A DNA stretch of 64,000 nucleotides from Alopecurus myosuroides. Its lineage: Eukaryota; Streptophyta; Magnoliopsida; Poales; Poaceae. The first letter of the stretch is position 1. The number at the start of each line of letters is the position of its first letter. The notes under the pieces were generated by a model. The model was given only the letters and a program-made list of their open reading frames with translations, ran no database searches and was not told the DNA's origin. Made by a program: the position numbers and the translations under genes. Of the stretch, positions 12,501 to 24,604 are shown piece after piece. Location of the stretch: NCBI GenBank assembly GCA_028641055.1, contig CM054062.1, forward strand, positions 273,823,349-273,887,348, written 5' to 3'.

Positions 12501-13173
12501 AACAATGCTTTGTCTAAGGATGATGTTACTGTTTCCATTACACACTTTTCTTACTGCGATTATCTGTTGCTTGCAACTTAATACCCAACGTTTATTTGGA
12601 TGATATTCGGAGGGTAGATTATTAGTCATAGATGAAGTTGGATAACGGTCTATGTATTTTGTTCTAATGCCCGCATGAAACACATAGTAATCTTTATGTC
12701 TTGCATATGCACTACGGTGCAACCTTCATTTCTGTCAATTTCCCAGCTGAAATTTGTTCACCACACATGTTATCTATCTTTCGTGGAGAGACACCACTAG
12801 TGAACCATGGATCCCGGTCCATTTTCTCATACTGATGAAACACCTACTGCTTTCATACTATTACTACTGCTTTCATATTGTTTTCCTATTGTTTTCCACA
12901 CCATACGTTTAACCTATTTGTGTTCAGCAAACCTGTGAGATTGACAACCCCACTGCTTCGTTGGGGCAAAGTGATTTGATTGTGTTGTGTAGGTTCCACG
13001 TTGCTTCTGAACTGGTAGTGCCCTCTGCCATCTCAGCTGCTTCAACCTTCTGAAGTTACTCCTTCCTCCTGCTAGTCGATTCAACCTTGGTTTCTTCCTG
13101 GGGGAAACTTGCTACTGCACTCTTCATACCTTTCTCTTGGGGTATCCCAACGAACGTGTGATCACACGCATCA
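9578..13173 (+). mobile_element. 3' end of an Athila-type Gypsy element (3' UTR plus 3' LTR)
   Basis: 9578-11567 is a long non-coding 3' UTR. Its start (CCCTTCTTCATC, then a block around ACTATATTTTTATTCGGTCAC) is found reverse-complemented at 38840-38925 in the gag-protease Athila element, which identifies it. An LTR follows. All coding sequence is lost or displaced to the left by the Tat insertion. Small open frames inside the 3' UTR have no recognisable domain and are not called as genes. Confidence 0.75.
11568..13173 (+). repeat. Athila-type 3' LTR (family A, copy 1)
   Basis: 1606 bp, starting TGATACGTCATAAACGTATC and ending ACGCATCA. It is preceded by the polypurine-like AAGCTTGGGTATGT. 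It is collinear with the solo LTR at 54056-55673 and, reversed, with the LTRs at 37017-38600 and 50941-52525. The U3/R zone has a TATA-like CTATTTATTCC near 11933 followed by ACATAAACCCTAAAT. Confidence 0.85.
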
Positions 13174-14527
13174 TTTCTCACCTAGGCGGAAACGACGGTT
13201 CACGGCGGCAGAAGATACGGATCCACGGCAAGGAATTCTAATAGCTTTGGGACGTTTCGGGCTAGGAGTCCAAGGGGGAAATGGAGATGATGGAATGGAG
13301 ATTTAAAGAGAGAAAGAACGACAATAAATGGCGACTTTAATCAACGATAATCAACGCGAGAAATCAAAGGAGGAAACGGTTGTTCTGCCATTTCTGAGAT
13401 TGAAGACGACCCGACGTCACTGATGATGTCAGCAGTGGGTCCCACCTGCCGGTGAGTGAAATGGAGAGAGAGAGAGAGGGCTGCTGGGCTTGTGGCGGGT
13501 TTCCCTGTGCGCGAGTTGGGCCGGCTGGGTGGGTTGCATGCGCTGATCTGCGCTGCGCGCGAGCGAGAGAGATAGAGGGAAAGGAGTGGGCTGGCTTTCT
13601 GGGCTTTTCCGCGCGTGGGGAAGACAGGGGTGGGTTGGGCCTCGTTGGGTGCTGTGATGTTCCTCTTTTTTTTGTTCCTTATCTTTTCCTAATTTATTCC
13701 AATAACCATAACTTAAGATTTATAAATCCAGTTAACCTCCAATCAAATTCTATAGTTTTGTAAAAACATTGCATTTCATATGAAAACATTTTTTGTTGTT
13801 GTTTTAAACAATTAAAAAAATTATATTTTCAAATATGATTAACTCACTAATAGCTATATAATGTTATTTTTAATTTAGAAACTAAATGTATGAAAATATT
13901 GGTCAAATAAAAATTTCAGAGGCAACCTATAAATAAAATATATATTTTTAAGTCATCTCAACTTATTTCATATATTTTTTATAAATATTAGTAATTACTA
14001 ATAGATCTTTATGTTAAAAAAATAGTACAATTAATAATTATTAAAGTGGCCTAATGAAATTCAGGAAAAAAAATTCCACTAGTCATAACATTGTTTTCAA
14101 AGTCCTTTTTTATATTATTTTCAAGGAAAAATAATTTATGTTCACCCCTTTATGGTTATAACTTGGAATAACAACTAATTATTATTGATATCTTTAATTC
14201 TCATAAAATAATTTTGAGGCTTAGAACATTATTAAAAGTTATAAATCTTTGATTGCCATAAAACATTTCAAAGTAATATTTGAATTGAAACAATTTTATG
14301 TAAAAGTTTTGCTAAAGAGATAATAATTTAATTTATGTAAGGGATATTCATCTTGAAAGACTTAGGGTTTATGGAAACAGATCCATAATGGATTTTGATT
14401 CCAATAACATGGGGGTATGAAATAATATTTCTTTGTGTTTGAGTTTTATTTGTTTTTGGTGGCTTGCTTTAATAGAAAACAATTTTTTTTTGTGATTTTT
14501 GAGTTTCTCCAAACCAGGGATGTTACA
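13174..14527 (+). repeat. Degenerate LTR-like fragment
   Basis: A GC-rich block with short purine runs (about 13180-13660) gives way to an AT-rich block ending in GGGATGTTACA at 14527. This order and ending resemble the plus-strand end of the LARD LTRs (41371-50282), which end CAGGTGTTACA. The resemblance is by layout and terminal motif only. It is probably an old relative truncated by the neighbouring LTR. No gene is seen. Confidence 0.35.
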
Positions 14528-14670
14528 TATATTCATTACTAAATGGAATAATTTTCATATGTGTGAATTTTTCTAATATGTACGAAACTTACTTGTCTGC
14601 CAGATTCCCGTTTAATTGTTATGCTACTTAATTAATATTTTTCATACTTTTAAATATATGAATAATTTTC
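14528..14670. other. Unassigned AT-rich sequence flanking the LINE
   Basis: 143 bp of AT-rich sequence before the LINE target duplication. Nothing recognisable in it. Confidence 0.5.
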
Positions 14671-14687
14671 CTATGAACATGAACCAT
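14671..14687. repeat. LINE target-site duplication, left copy
   Basis: CTATGAACATGAACCAT occurs here and identically at 22329-22345, directly bounding the LINE. The last T merges with the poly(T) (the LINE poly(A) tail on the minus strand). Confidence 0.92.
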
Positions 14688-14692
14688 TTTTT

Positions 14693-17600
14693 TTACATAC
14701 GCCTCCCACATGGGAGCCGGTCTCCACTATTATTGATAACAGAGAAGGTCTCACAATCACCACAACACAGAAAAAAGAGAAAAAGAAAAAAAAACAGAAA
14801 CCACAGGTTCTCGACAAAAAGCTTTCGAATCCAGGAACCACATTTTGAAGCAAGGAACCAAAGCGAAGCAAACTTTTTGTTTTTTTTGTAGAACTTAGAT
14901 GGAGACATCATCTTCTTCGTCATCCTCCTCCTGTGCTGGAGCCCTCCTGTTCTCGTCTCTAGTTCCAGCAGCATCAAACGTACTGCAGCATTCTGGATTT
15001 GGTACGCCCCTTCCATGACCATCTTCTTGTCCTCCTCCGATTGTAACCCTGCCCAGTAACGAAGAAATACACACATATAACATACCATCTCAACAGGGGA
15101 TGATATAAGCTTTCCTTCAAAACATGCTCTATTACGAAATTTCCACACTGCCCAGCAAAGATCCGCCACGCCCACAACATGCAAGTTCGTTTTTGCAGGA
15201 AAAAACCTAGCTATCCACCAAAAGTAATGAGTGAAGCCCGAAGGCCTAGCCCTAGCCCCAATGGAAGTACTGATAGTACTCCAAACAAAGCACACAACAG
15301 GACATAAGAAAAACAGGTGGATGATTGATTCATTTTCTGGGCAAAACCTACAAAAGGGGCTGCCCACCCACCTCCTCCTAAGCATGTTATCTTTAGTAGG
15401 AATGAGATTATGCCAAATCAGCCAAAGCCAAATTTTAATTTTCAAAGGAAGTTTTGCTTTCCACAGATGCCTAAATGATCTATCAGGCCCCGAGGAGGAA
15501 AGTTTGTTGTACAGGGACTTCACAGAGAACATCCCATTTTTAGTGAATTTCCATTTAGGCACATCTCTCCCTGTTCCGAGAGCCACTGTAACAAGTGCAC
15601 TCCTCAATTTCTGCATTTGACTTTGCAATTCAGGTGGTAGCCATCTTCTAAAGGAGAGTGCCCACCCCACATCATGCATCTCCTTAACAGTCCTGTCTTG
15701 GGAAGTACAAATATCAAATAACTGGGGAAAGACAATGCACCGAGGATTGTCACCCAACCAAGCATCCATCCAGAAACTAGTATCATTCCCCCCTACAACA
15801 CACATTTTTCTCCCCATCAAATAGTATTTCCTAACTTTAAGAAGATCTTTCTAGATGGAAGAATCATCCTGTCTACATTTCACAGCCTGAACCCCCTCCT
15901 CAGATTGTACTTATTTCTCACCAAACTCTGCCAAATTCCTTCTTCCTTCTCTAGTTTCCGCCACCACTTGCATAACAAACAAATATTTTGAATCCTTGGT
16001 TTTTTTTATCCCCAAGCCACCTTTTTTCCTTGGTCTGCAAATCAGCTGCCACTTAACCATATGGTATTTCTTTTTGGTTTGAGTCCCTTGCCAGAAGAAT
16101 CTCCTGATTGTCTTAGTCATTTTCTCTAGATTTGTCAGAGGTAGCAGATACATAGACATGACATAAACAACAGTCCCACTTAGGGATGATTGAATGAGGG
16201 TAACCCTACCCCCTAGAGAGGAGTTTTTACCAATCCAACCATCCAGCTTCCTTTTCAATTTATCAGCCACACTTTCCAGGTCAGACACATGTAATCTGGA
16301 CCCACTCAAAGGCACACCCAAATATTTAATAGGCCATTCCCCCAACTGGCAACCAAACATATTAGAATATTACATTTTCTTGTGATCATCCTTCAGTACC
16401 ATCATTACGTCACTTTTGTCAAAGTTTATCTTAAGACCAGACATTGTTTCAAACAAATACAGGATACGTTTGAGATGAACTACCTGGGAAATTTCATCTT
16501 GAATCAAGAGGATAGTATCATCAGCATACTAAAGGATTGCAATACCAAATTCAATTAAGTGAGGTGAAAGCCCCACAATCAAACCTTCTTGTTGAACCTG
16601 ATGCACCATCTTGGCTGGATTCTCAGCATCCAGATTAACACAAGAAGGGTGAGAGGGGGTCCCCTTGTCTCACCCCTCTATGGCTTGCAAAATCTTTTCC
16701 TCTAGTATTGTTAATTTTCACACACCGAGTTCCATCTTTCGCAATGTCACTGATAATTCTTATCCATCTGGGGATAAAGCCTTTTTGGGAAACACATCTA
16801 AGAAGAAAATCAGTCCACTTTATCATAAGCCTTTTAAAAATCCAGTTTCAACACTACTCCCTGTTGCTTTTCCTCCTGGCGTCATGAACCATTTCATGCA
16901 AAGAAAGCACCCCATCCACAATGTTCCTACCTTTTATGAAAGTATTCTGACAATTGGAAATAAGTTTTGACATATAAGGTTCCATCCTATAGGTTACTAC
17001 CTTTGTTAAAAGTTTATAAATCACTTGTAACAGACAGATGGGTCTGTACTTTTGAATGATGTCTGCATCAGGAGAATTTTGTAGAAGAACAATCATTCCA
17101 AAATTCAGTCTGTATAAAGGGAGCCCCCCTCAAACCAGTCATGAAACATCTGCATTATATCATTCTTTATCAAAGGCCAGCAAGCCTGGTAGAAATCAAT
17201 AGGAATCCCATCCAGACCTGGTGCCTTATTAGTAACCTTTAAATCCAGAGCATTTTTTACTTCCACTTCATTGAATGGAATATCCAAGGCAACCAAATCA
17301 TCCATTGATAATTTCTCACTCTCAGTCCAAACTATTCCATCCATAATCAAATCATTCTTTGGTCCATGTCCAAACAAAGTTTTATAATAATCAGTAGCAT
17401 GGGCCAGGAGGGCCACAGTACTATGAATCTCTTCCCCCAGATTTCTTAGGGTGTACATTGTGTTTTTTCTCTTCCTGCCATTAGCAATTCTATGAAAGTA
17501 AGCTGTATTAAGATCACCTTGCAGCAACCACTTCTCAGCTGATCTATTAAACCAATATTTTTCCTCCTCCTCCAGAATCTCAAGCAACTCCCTCTGAATC

Positions 17601-18588
17601 ATCCCCTTCCTGATATATTGGTCTCCTGTTAACAAGTTACTTTCCTCTGCTAGTTCCAAACTTTCCAATTCAACATTCAGATCTTTTCTCCTAGCAATGA
17701 CATTGCCTCTCACATTCAGACCCCAACCTTTAAGACTTTTCTTCACATTTTTAATCTTTTGCTGAAATCTCCCAATACTATCAGTTGCATCCACATAGGA
17801 ATCCCAGGCCCTTGAGACCCTGTCCTGGAACTCAGGATGATTAATCCAAGAATTTTCAAACCTAAAATCCCTGTTCTTAGTGGCCACAGGCGCACCAGTA
17901 TCCACAATCAAAGGATTGTGATCTGACAAGACCCTAGGTACCTTCCTCACAGTAGTTAAGGGGAAACAAAACTCCCAGTCATTAGTCATAAGAACTCTAT
18001 CCAGCTTTTCCAATGTAGGGTCCACCTGATTGTTAGACCAAGTATATTGTCCTCCAGGCATGTCTACTCCCCTAAAACCAAAAGAGAAGATAATGGAATT
18101 GAATCTGTGAGAGAATCTGGTAATCCCCCTGTCTTATTTTTCTCTTCAGGGAACCTGATGATATTAAAATCTCCACCAATGATAGTTGGAATATTTAAAT
18201 GAACACAAATATCTTCCAATTCATCAAGCAAAGCATCTTTATGTTCATCTTGTGCAGATCCATACACCACAACAATACCTATATGTTTGTTCACCTTCTT
18301 ATCCAAGACTTTAGCATGGACATAAAATCTAGTAGTGACAGCTGAGATGATATCAAATCTAGATTCTCTAATACCATACAACAACCCACCAGATCTGCCC
18401 ACAGAGGGGGACCAATGCCAAACAAATGATCCATCAGGATCGAACTTTCTCCAGGTAAACTTATCTAGTTTCTTTTTCATAGTCTCTTGCAAACCAATAA
18501 AGTCCAGATCATGATCTCTAATGAGATCCCTAACATAAAAAGCAAAACCTTTGTCCACACCCCTGCTATTTAAAAAGGCACCAATCAT
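14693..18588 (-). pseudogene. LINE ORF2: endonuclease, reverse transcriptase, zf-RVT
   Basis: Starts at ATG 18588, overlapping the ORF1 stop as ATGA. Endonuclease (18588 to about 17900): GLQETMKKK, GGDFNIIR and, in another frame, SDHNPLIV. RT: NKAPGLDGIPIDFY near 17220, RPICLLQVIYKLLTK near 17030, RGVRQGDPLSPF near 16650 and catalytic YADD at 16517-16528. The zf-RVT/C-terminal part at 15820-14693 has LWKAKLPLKIKIWLWL, then CRFC and HLFFLCPV. Successive pieces lie in three frames (18588-18064, 18061-17105, 17096-16635, then 16528-14693), so there are at least three frameshifts. A TAG also sits immediately before YADD. It nicked the target and copied the RNA when functional. Confidence 0.9.
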
Positions 18589-21500
18589 TGAATTCTAGAA
18601 GATTTACTCCTTGTTCTAGGACCAGACACTACATCACTCCAAGGATGATTAGTTCTGACCCTAGAAGGGACATTAGTGCCACCAAGGGGCATCCCTTGAA
18701 CAGAAATTTTGCTGTTGGACAATTTTTTCTTAGCAATTCTTTTATTCCTTTTAGATAAAACATGAGTAAAACCATCACTATCCTCCCCAACATCAGAAGA
18801 TTTTTTAGCTGTTTTAGGAGATTCACCAGGAGCTATGCTATCCACATTACTTACCATAGATTCATCAACAGTTTCATTATTACAAACAGCTTCAGATGTT
18901 ACTCTAGCTTTCTGATTAACTAAGTTGGTTCTAGCAGATTCCAGGTCTTTTACCATGTGAATAGTAGTAAGAGAAAGAGTTGACACATAAATTCCTATTT
19001 CCAAAGCCCTAACAACAATACTCTCATAGGATAAAATAGAAAATGCGTTATAAGATTGATGTTGTTTGTTATTACCTTCCATCTTATCCCTGGCTGCCAG
19101 ATGATCCATGGCTTTCCTGAGAACACAAGTATTTGCTTGAGCACCAGCATGAATCCTGACACTACTCCTCACAGGAGCAGGTTGGTCAGGGGTTGGCAAA
19201 GTAAGCACAGAGGACTTGCTCCCCATGGAGTTCTTGACTGCTGACTCAGGGCTAGGAGACAGTTCAGTTATCACAATGGAAGAGATATGCACGTGATTGT
19301 TGCCAGCAGTTTCTTCAGATATAACATCCTCAGACATATCACCAAAACTATCACTTGACTCAGAACCAACAAGAGATTCCACTACAACTTCCATATTGGC
19401 ACAGGGTCCCCTATGTAGCTGCTTCCTCCATTCGTCCTTCTTATCACTACCGGTCTCAAGTAATCTCTTCAAAAACTCCTCATAGGTAAGTTCCATCTTC
19501 AAGGGCTCGTCAGGATCCTCTACTACACCAGTAGTGATCCTAGGTGTCTTCAGATACTCCAGATACTACGCATAGAAATCCACAGCAGGTGGCATGGGTC
19601 TACGAGGAGCACTAGAGGAGCCCACCCCCTGCTGGTTCATAGAGGGAACCAATGCAACACCATAGCCCAGCCCCTGTATATTCCTTGCAAAGGATGACTG
19701 ATCATCATCACTATCATCGCTCACCTCTTCAGAGATCTTTCTCTTACCTTTTCCTTTGTTATCTTCAACTGGAGTCTGTCTTGCAGTAGGCATATCAATA
19801 CCAGAATTGACAAAGGATGTTCTAGCATTTCACATGAATCCCCCTTGAACGTGACTCCTCCCCTCTTGCCTTTCCATTGTATTATCAGCCACATTATCAG
19901 TCTTCTGTTTCTTGGGAGTGTGAGAGAAACTCCCCCAACCCCCATCTGGCATGTTCTACCCAGATTGCTCAAACCGAGCCTGAGACTTCTCCTTACTCAC
20001 CTTACCAGTAACAATTTCTCTGGTGAATTCTATGTCATAAAAAGCACCTCCAATGTTCACATTTGTCACAACAGGAGGAACAAGAGACACGTCCATGTTA
20101 CCAATCAGGACACGGACGTAGTCTACGTTGTTCAAGCTATGTCGATCAACAGATAAGGTCCTACCAACTAGACTACCTGCATAGGAGGCAGTTGGACAGT
20201 TCCTGTTCTCCAGAGGAATGCCTCTCACTTGGAACCAGGCCATGTCCATCTCAGCCACTGCTCCATATCCAGAAATCCAGTTCTCTACTTGCAGAACAAC
20301 AGATGGGACAGTTCTCATATTGATTCTCCCGAAGTGTATCCAGGCATCAATGTCCCTAGAACTGGGAAATCTCATCAAAAACCTGGATGTTGTCATCTGT
20401 TTGGCGTACCACCTCCATGTGCATCTGTTCTCATCCTATTGTGTGAATTCTACCTCGATTTGTCTAGTAGAAACATTTCCTTGGACCACCTCAACCATTG
20501 CCTGGTATATCTCTTTTGCAGGAGCCGGGTTTCTGATATCTGGGATAACAAAGAAACCACCGTTAGGGATAGCAGCGCCCACAAAGGGGGCAGCCAGCTC
20601 CCACGGTTTGGGCTCAGCACTCAGGAGATTTTCGTCATGATTTGCCCCGCATAGATTGCACACAGACTCAATATCCACCACTTGATTTCTGCTCTCTCTG
20701 AACTGAACTGAACGGTTGTTATCTCTCCCCCCATCCTGCACCTCCCTATCATCACCTCTCCCACGGACATCAACATGCCCCCGCTCACGCTGATTCATAT
20801 TCGAAGCTACAACAGAAGAGAAGCTTGGAGTTGCAGGCCTTCTAGGGTTTGGATTTACCTGATTAGTACCGAATCCTCGCTCATTGGCAGAGCTATCCGA
20901 GTCCGTGTCCCGCATCTCAGGGCGGTGTGCAAACCTATCTCGATTTGCTTCTCCAAATCTTCCACTAGTACCTGCAGCCCGATCACGAGGACCGATAGCA
21001 CCCAATCGATTGTTGTTACCACCACGGAAGTCGCGACCACCTCGATTCGGCTCTCCACTCCTGGACCTTTTGACGAACACTCCTCCTCTATCATGGCGCC
21101 CCTCAGCACGCCCATGCGGCTGCTGCCCCACCGGATCTTGATTTTCCGCTCTGAGGGCGTGAACAACCCGGGGGCGCTCCATATCCCCCTCCGAGTACCC
21201 CCCATCAGGTCTACGATGAGGGAAGTTGGGCCGCGGGAAACGGCCCGAGCCACCCCCTCTCCGTCCTCCTCTGTTGAAGAACGCCATGGGGGCAGATGGA
21301 GGTGGAGACTTGGTCACCGCTACGAAGGAGCGATGATCTCCTGTCGCTGTCCCTTTCCACGGAACAGGCTTCACATATCTGAGGATCGATGGTGGGATCT
21401 GACGAGTAATGAATACAACCCTAGGTTCCCCGTGCTCCCGAGCTCTCTCCCAGATATGGTGGAATCTAGATCTGACCGAGTGGGAGGTATGCGGAGAGGA

Positions 21501-22256
21501 CACGGAATAGATATCCTCACGTAACTTTTGCACACAACCCCCTCATTCAACTATTTTTGTATTGACCACCTTAGACCGCGTCAATGGCGGCCCACCATCC
21601 GACGTGGACTCAACCTCAACCCCGCCGTGTGAACCTAGCTGCTCCGCCTGCCGGAAGAGGCCTCACGGCGCCAACGGCGGCCACATCCGCTGAGGGGACC
21701 ACGACAACCTCGCCCGTTCGCGCTGGGAGAACCACTGTATGCCAACCACCGCCGTGAAATGTGGAAATTCAACCTCCACTCCTTCTTCAACCTCCAGCTC
21801 CGACCCCGCCAGGCGCACGTCCACCGCAATCCCGTCCTTATCAGTTAGGACCAACCTCCGCTCGTCTCGTCGTAACAGAAGACCACCTAAACATCGGCCC
21901 ATAGCTCCATCCTTGCTGGAATAGACAACATCCCATCTCAACGACACTGGAGAGCCAGGGAATGGACCCTCACCGGCGGTGGGGTTGGGTTCTCTCTCAC
22001 CTATGGTGACTGTGAACTCCTTCAGCTTGATGACGTCGCCGTGCCTGATGAAGGTGCGCTCCGGACAGTCAACCCAGTCGAGGATGACACCCTCCTCATC
22101 GAGGAGAATCGCCCGCCTGAGATCCCACCGGAGCACCGCGACTCCTTGCCGGAGAGGCGCCACGGGCGAGAGCTTGACGAACGAGGCCTTCCAGCGCGCC
22201 GCTTCCCACCTCGCCCACGCCGCCGCGCGCGTGGCCTCCGAAATCGCCTCTCTCAT
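18585..22256 (-). pseudogene. LINE ORF1 (nucleic-acid-binding, gag-like), one frame with several stops
   Basis: From ATG 22256 to TGA 18585 a single frame runs 1224 codons without frameshift but with in-frame stops near 21663, 21543, 20436, 19956 and 19566. The first part (about 197 codons, MREAISEATR onward) has no domain I recognise. The next (21533-20436) is arginine/glycine-rich (NRGGRRGGG, NRGGRDFRGG) with a short Cys-His motif CNLCGANH. Then comes FLMRFPSSRDIDAWIHFG, typical of the DUF4283-like region of plant LINE/gag proteins. The C-terminal third is serine- and lysine-rich. The role in the family is RNA binding in the LINE particle. The ATG at 21279 (MAFFNRGG) is another possible start for a shorter ORF1. 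Confidence 0.75.
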
Positions 22257-22328
22257 CCCTCCTTAAAAGCCTTTAGATGACCAATACGGTTGCAAAGAAG
22301 AAGTAAAAAACGTTGATGCCTAAGTGCT

Positions 22329-22345
22329 CTATGAACATGAACCAT
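22329..22345. repeat. LINE target-site duplication, right copy
   Basis: CTATGAACATGAACCAT, identical to 14671-14687. It marks the LINE 5' end. Confidence 0.92.
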
Positions 22346-23705
22346 GAGCATTTCTTTTTAGATATGAGACCATATATTTCAAACATTCTTGAACAATTTT
22401 ATTATGCATAACATATATTTGTAAGAGTAAGTAGTACTCCCTTAGTATCGAAATATAAAACCATTTAGCGTTTTGTAGACGAAACATATCTAATTTCGAG
22501 ATCTATAAAAAACTGTATCAGTTATTTTTTTTTTAATGATCTGTAGTAGTCCCAGAATGCGATCCATGTGGACCAGTCCAGTCCGGTGCGAGAGCTCGCA
22601 TAAGACGGCACGTAAAAGCACCCATTACCTTTAAAAAAAAAGTTATCGGAACGCAGCTTGGCCCGTGCGAGTGCGACGAGAGTAGAGTACCTAGAGGCGT
22701 GTTTGATTTTGAACGACGGCCCAGCTAGCTCTGGCGCAGGAAAATACTTCCTCCAGGTGGGCCCGGGTGCGGAAAGGGCAATCAGACCATACGAACGATC
22801 GAATTCGCGCCGACGCACGACGCTCCGTGGGTGCCATGCAGCCGTCCCGGCGCACGAGTCAAACCACGAACTGCGTGTTGAATCTTTTTACTCCTTTTGG
22901 CTAATCCGCCTGCCGGTAAACGCACCCAAGATTTCAAAGGCGTAAACACAAAATGGACGTATGTCTGGTGCCAGATTGACCGAACAGACATACTCCACGA
23001 ATGACCACGTAACGTACCTGCGGTTTGGTCGGGCGAACAAAATCAAGGCGACCAGCAGAGGACCGTACCGTACGTCTCGTACAGGCATTTTAAACGTTCT
23101 CGTGCAGAAATTTCTAGTCATTTTAAACGTTCTTGAGAGAAAAGAACATTCACGTGTTGAATCTTGACGTCTGTCAATTCTAGCTTCTGACGGCGCGTTT
23201 AGCAACTACTGGAAAGCGGGGAGGGAATTTAGACGAGGAAGTCCGTCGTCCTGTTCAGTGTCAAATGGGTATTACGCGTGGAAATTGGAGAGAGATGTCT
23301 ATCCTCTTGTTTTAGTTCGCGGAAGTTCTCATGTTCTCATGTTTTTCAAGATCTTCTTGTCCCAAAAGCGAGTAGCGTCACATATAATTGTAAACCTAGC
23401 TGCCAACACTCCAAATGCTAAATCACTAGCAAAAACCCAACTTTAGGAGACTGCTAGAGCCGCTTGAAAAAAAAAGCCAACTCGGAAGTAATCCATCAGA
23501 CGGCCGCAATTTTAGTTCCGTCTCTAACAAATTTAGAATCGGTTATTATTCCCTGCCATCTCTAATAATACAACATTGAGAGCCCATGGTAAACTTTGAC
23601 CGTCTCTAATGCATCGGCAGAAGGCTAGTTTTCATAGCCGGATGGACCGGCAATTTAGGGTTTGTGTTGAGTATATATAGAGACCACATTGTCTCTCAGG
23701 TTATA
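22346..23705. other. Unassigned sequence between LINE and Copia element, with a MITE-like end
   Basis: 22436-22480 contains CTCCCTTAGTATCGAAATAT after a TA, resembling one terminus of Stowaway-type MITEs. No second inverted terminus was found, so it is a fragment at most. The remainder to about 23450 has no recognisable coding potential. 23480-23640 has repeated TCTCTAA motifs. A TATA box near 23672 and the CCATA at 23706 lead up to the Copia insertion. Without the Copia element this sequence joins the gene-like remnant at 30050. Confidence 0.45.
23672..23679 (+). promoter_or_regulatory. Candidate TATA box upstream of the interrupted gene-like sequence
   Basis: GAGTATATATAGAGACC lies about 30 bp left of the Copia insertion point. 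The first ATGs of the GC-rich remnant follow within 10 bp of the right target copy. Spacing before insertion would have suited a core promoter and short leader. Inference only. Confidence 0.35.
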
Positions 23706-23710
23706 CCATA

Positions 23711-24604
23711 TGTTGGAATTTATAAGCTGCACCATGTGGCCCAAATAACCCCAATAAATCCTAAAATTTCCATGGCCCATTCATGAATAATACAAGTGGA
23801 AAGTGGGACTAAAGTTTAGTCTCATACTGCTAGTTTGGAGAGAGTAGAACCACCTTATAAGGTGAGCCATTCTAGCTCATGTATGAGTTGGCAAAACAAG
23901 AGGAGAGGTGTGCCATACGCACGCTCCTCCTCCGCCGCCCGCCTCGCCACGCCTCGCCTCGCCACGCCACGACGCGCCACGCCACGCCACGACGCGGGTT
24001 GCGGGAATGAGCTGAGCCGAGAGCGTTTATTTTGTCGCTTGGGAAAACTGAACCGACTCAGACGTGGAGTCACGCCCATGTCTCTCCCAGCCCGCATATA
24101 AATACGCGCATACGGTAAACCCTAGCTGCCACTTCGACTTATGGTTTCGCACCGTTCCAAAGCACTGTGCCGCCAATCAAGCCTTCTCCATCCCTTCTTC
24201 CGGCGTGCACCGCGAGGAGGGACAACAGGCCTCCGGAACCCCGCCTCTTGTGATCCTGTACGGGAGAGGGGCGATCAGTTTTTGGGGAGCGCACTCGCGC
24301 GACTGCAGACGGCGACTACTTCCCCAATAACGACTTCTTCCCCGACCTCGGATACCTCTTCATCGACGACATGGCCGACAACATGGACAACAACAACGGC
24401 GATGCCGCTGCCGCTGCATCGTACGTATCTCTATTCCATCTGTATGAGATATTACTGGAATTCATATGTCTAGTTCTTGTCATAGATCGGATCTGTTCTT
24501 CCATTGTGCTAGATATTTGCATGCTTAGTATAATTGCTATTGTCAAGATTTACATAATGCTATTTCGGATTAAATCATATGCTAAATTGCTTATATATTC
24601 AACA
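23711..24604 (+). repeat. Copia 5' LTR
   Basis: 894 bp. Compared with the 3' LTR it lacks about 80 bp around 24050 and carries an extra expanded GCCACGCC-type GC repeat (about 23942-23996). A TATA-like CATATAAATACGCG lies near 24095. An open frame that starts at ATG 24371 inside the LTR and runs into gag is probably a by-product of leader loss. Confidence 0.9.

Larger units (their letters stand above)
14688..22328 (-). mobile_element. Full-length non-LTR retrotransposon (L1-type LINE), decayed
   Basis: 7641 bp on the minus strand, bounded by a perfect 17-bp target duplication and ending in a short A tail (T run 14687-14694). Order from its 5' end: about 70 bp leader, a long ORF1 with an RGG/arginine-rich segment, then ORF2 with apurinic endonuclease, reverse transcriptase and zf-RVT zinc finger. 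This is the plant L1 layout. The matching duplication shows that the whole insert arrived as one target-primed event without 5' truncation. Both ORFs are now broken by stops, and ORF2 also by frameshifts. Confidence 0.93.

Noticed and set aside
22430..22520. Complete Stowaway-type MITE
   Set aside because: Only one terminus-like motif is present. No inverted partner and no TA duplication pair was found.
24371..24604. ATG 24371 as Copia gag start with a hydrophobic N terminus
   Set aside because: It is within the 5' LTR. The hydrophobic stretch is translated LTR, also present in the 3' LTR without gag behind it.
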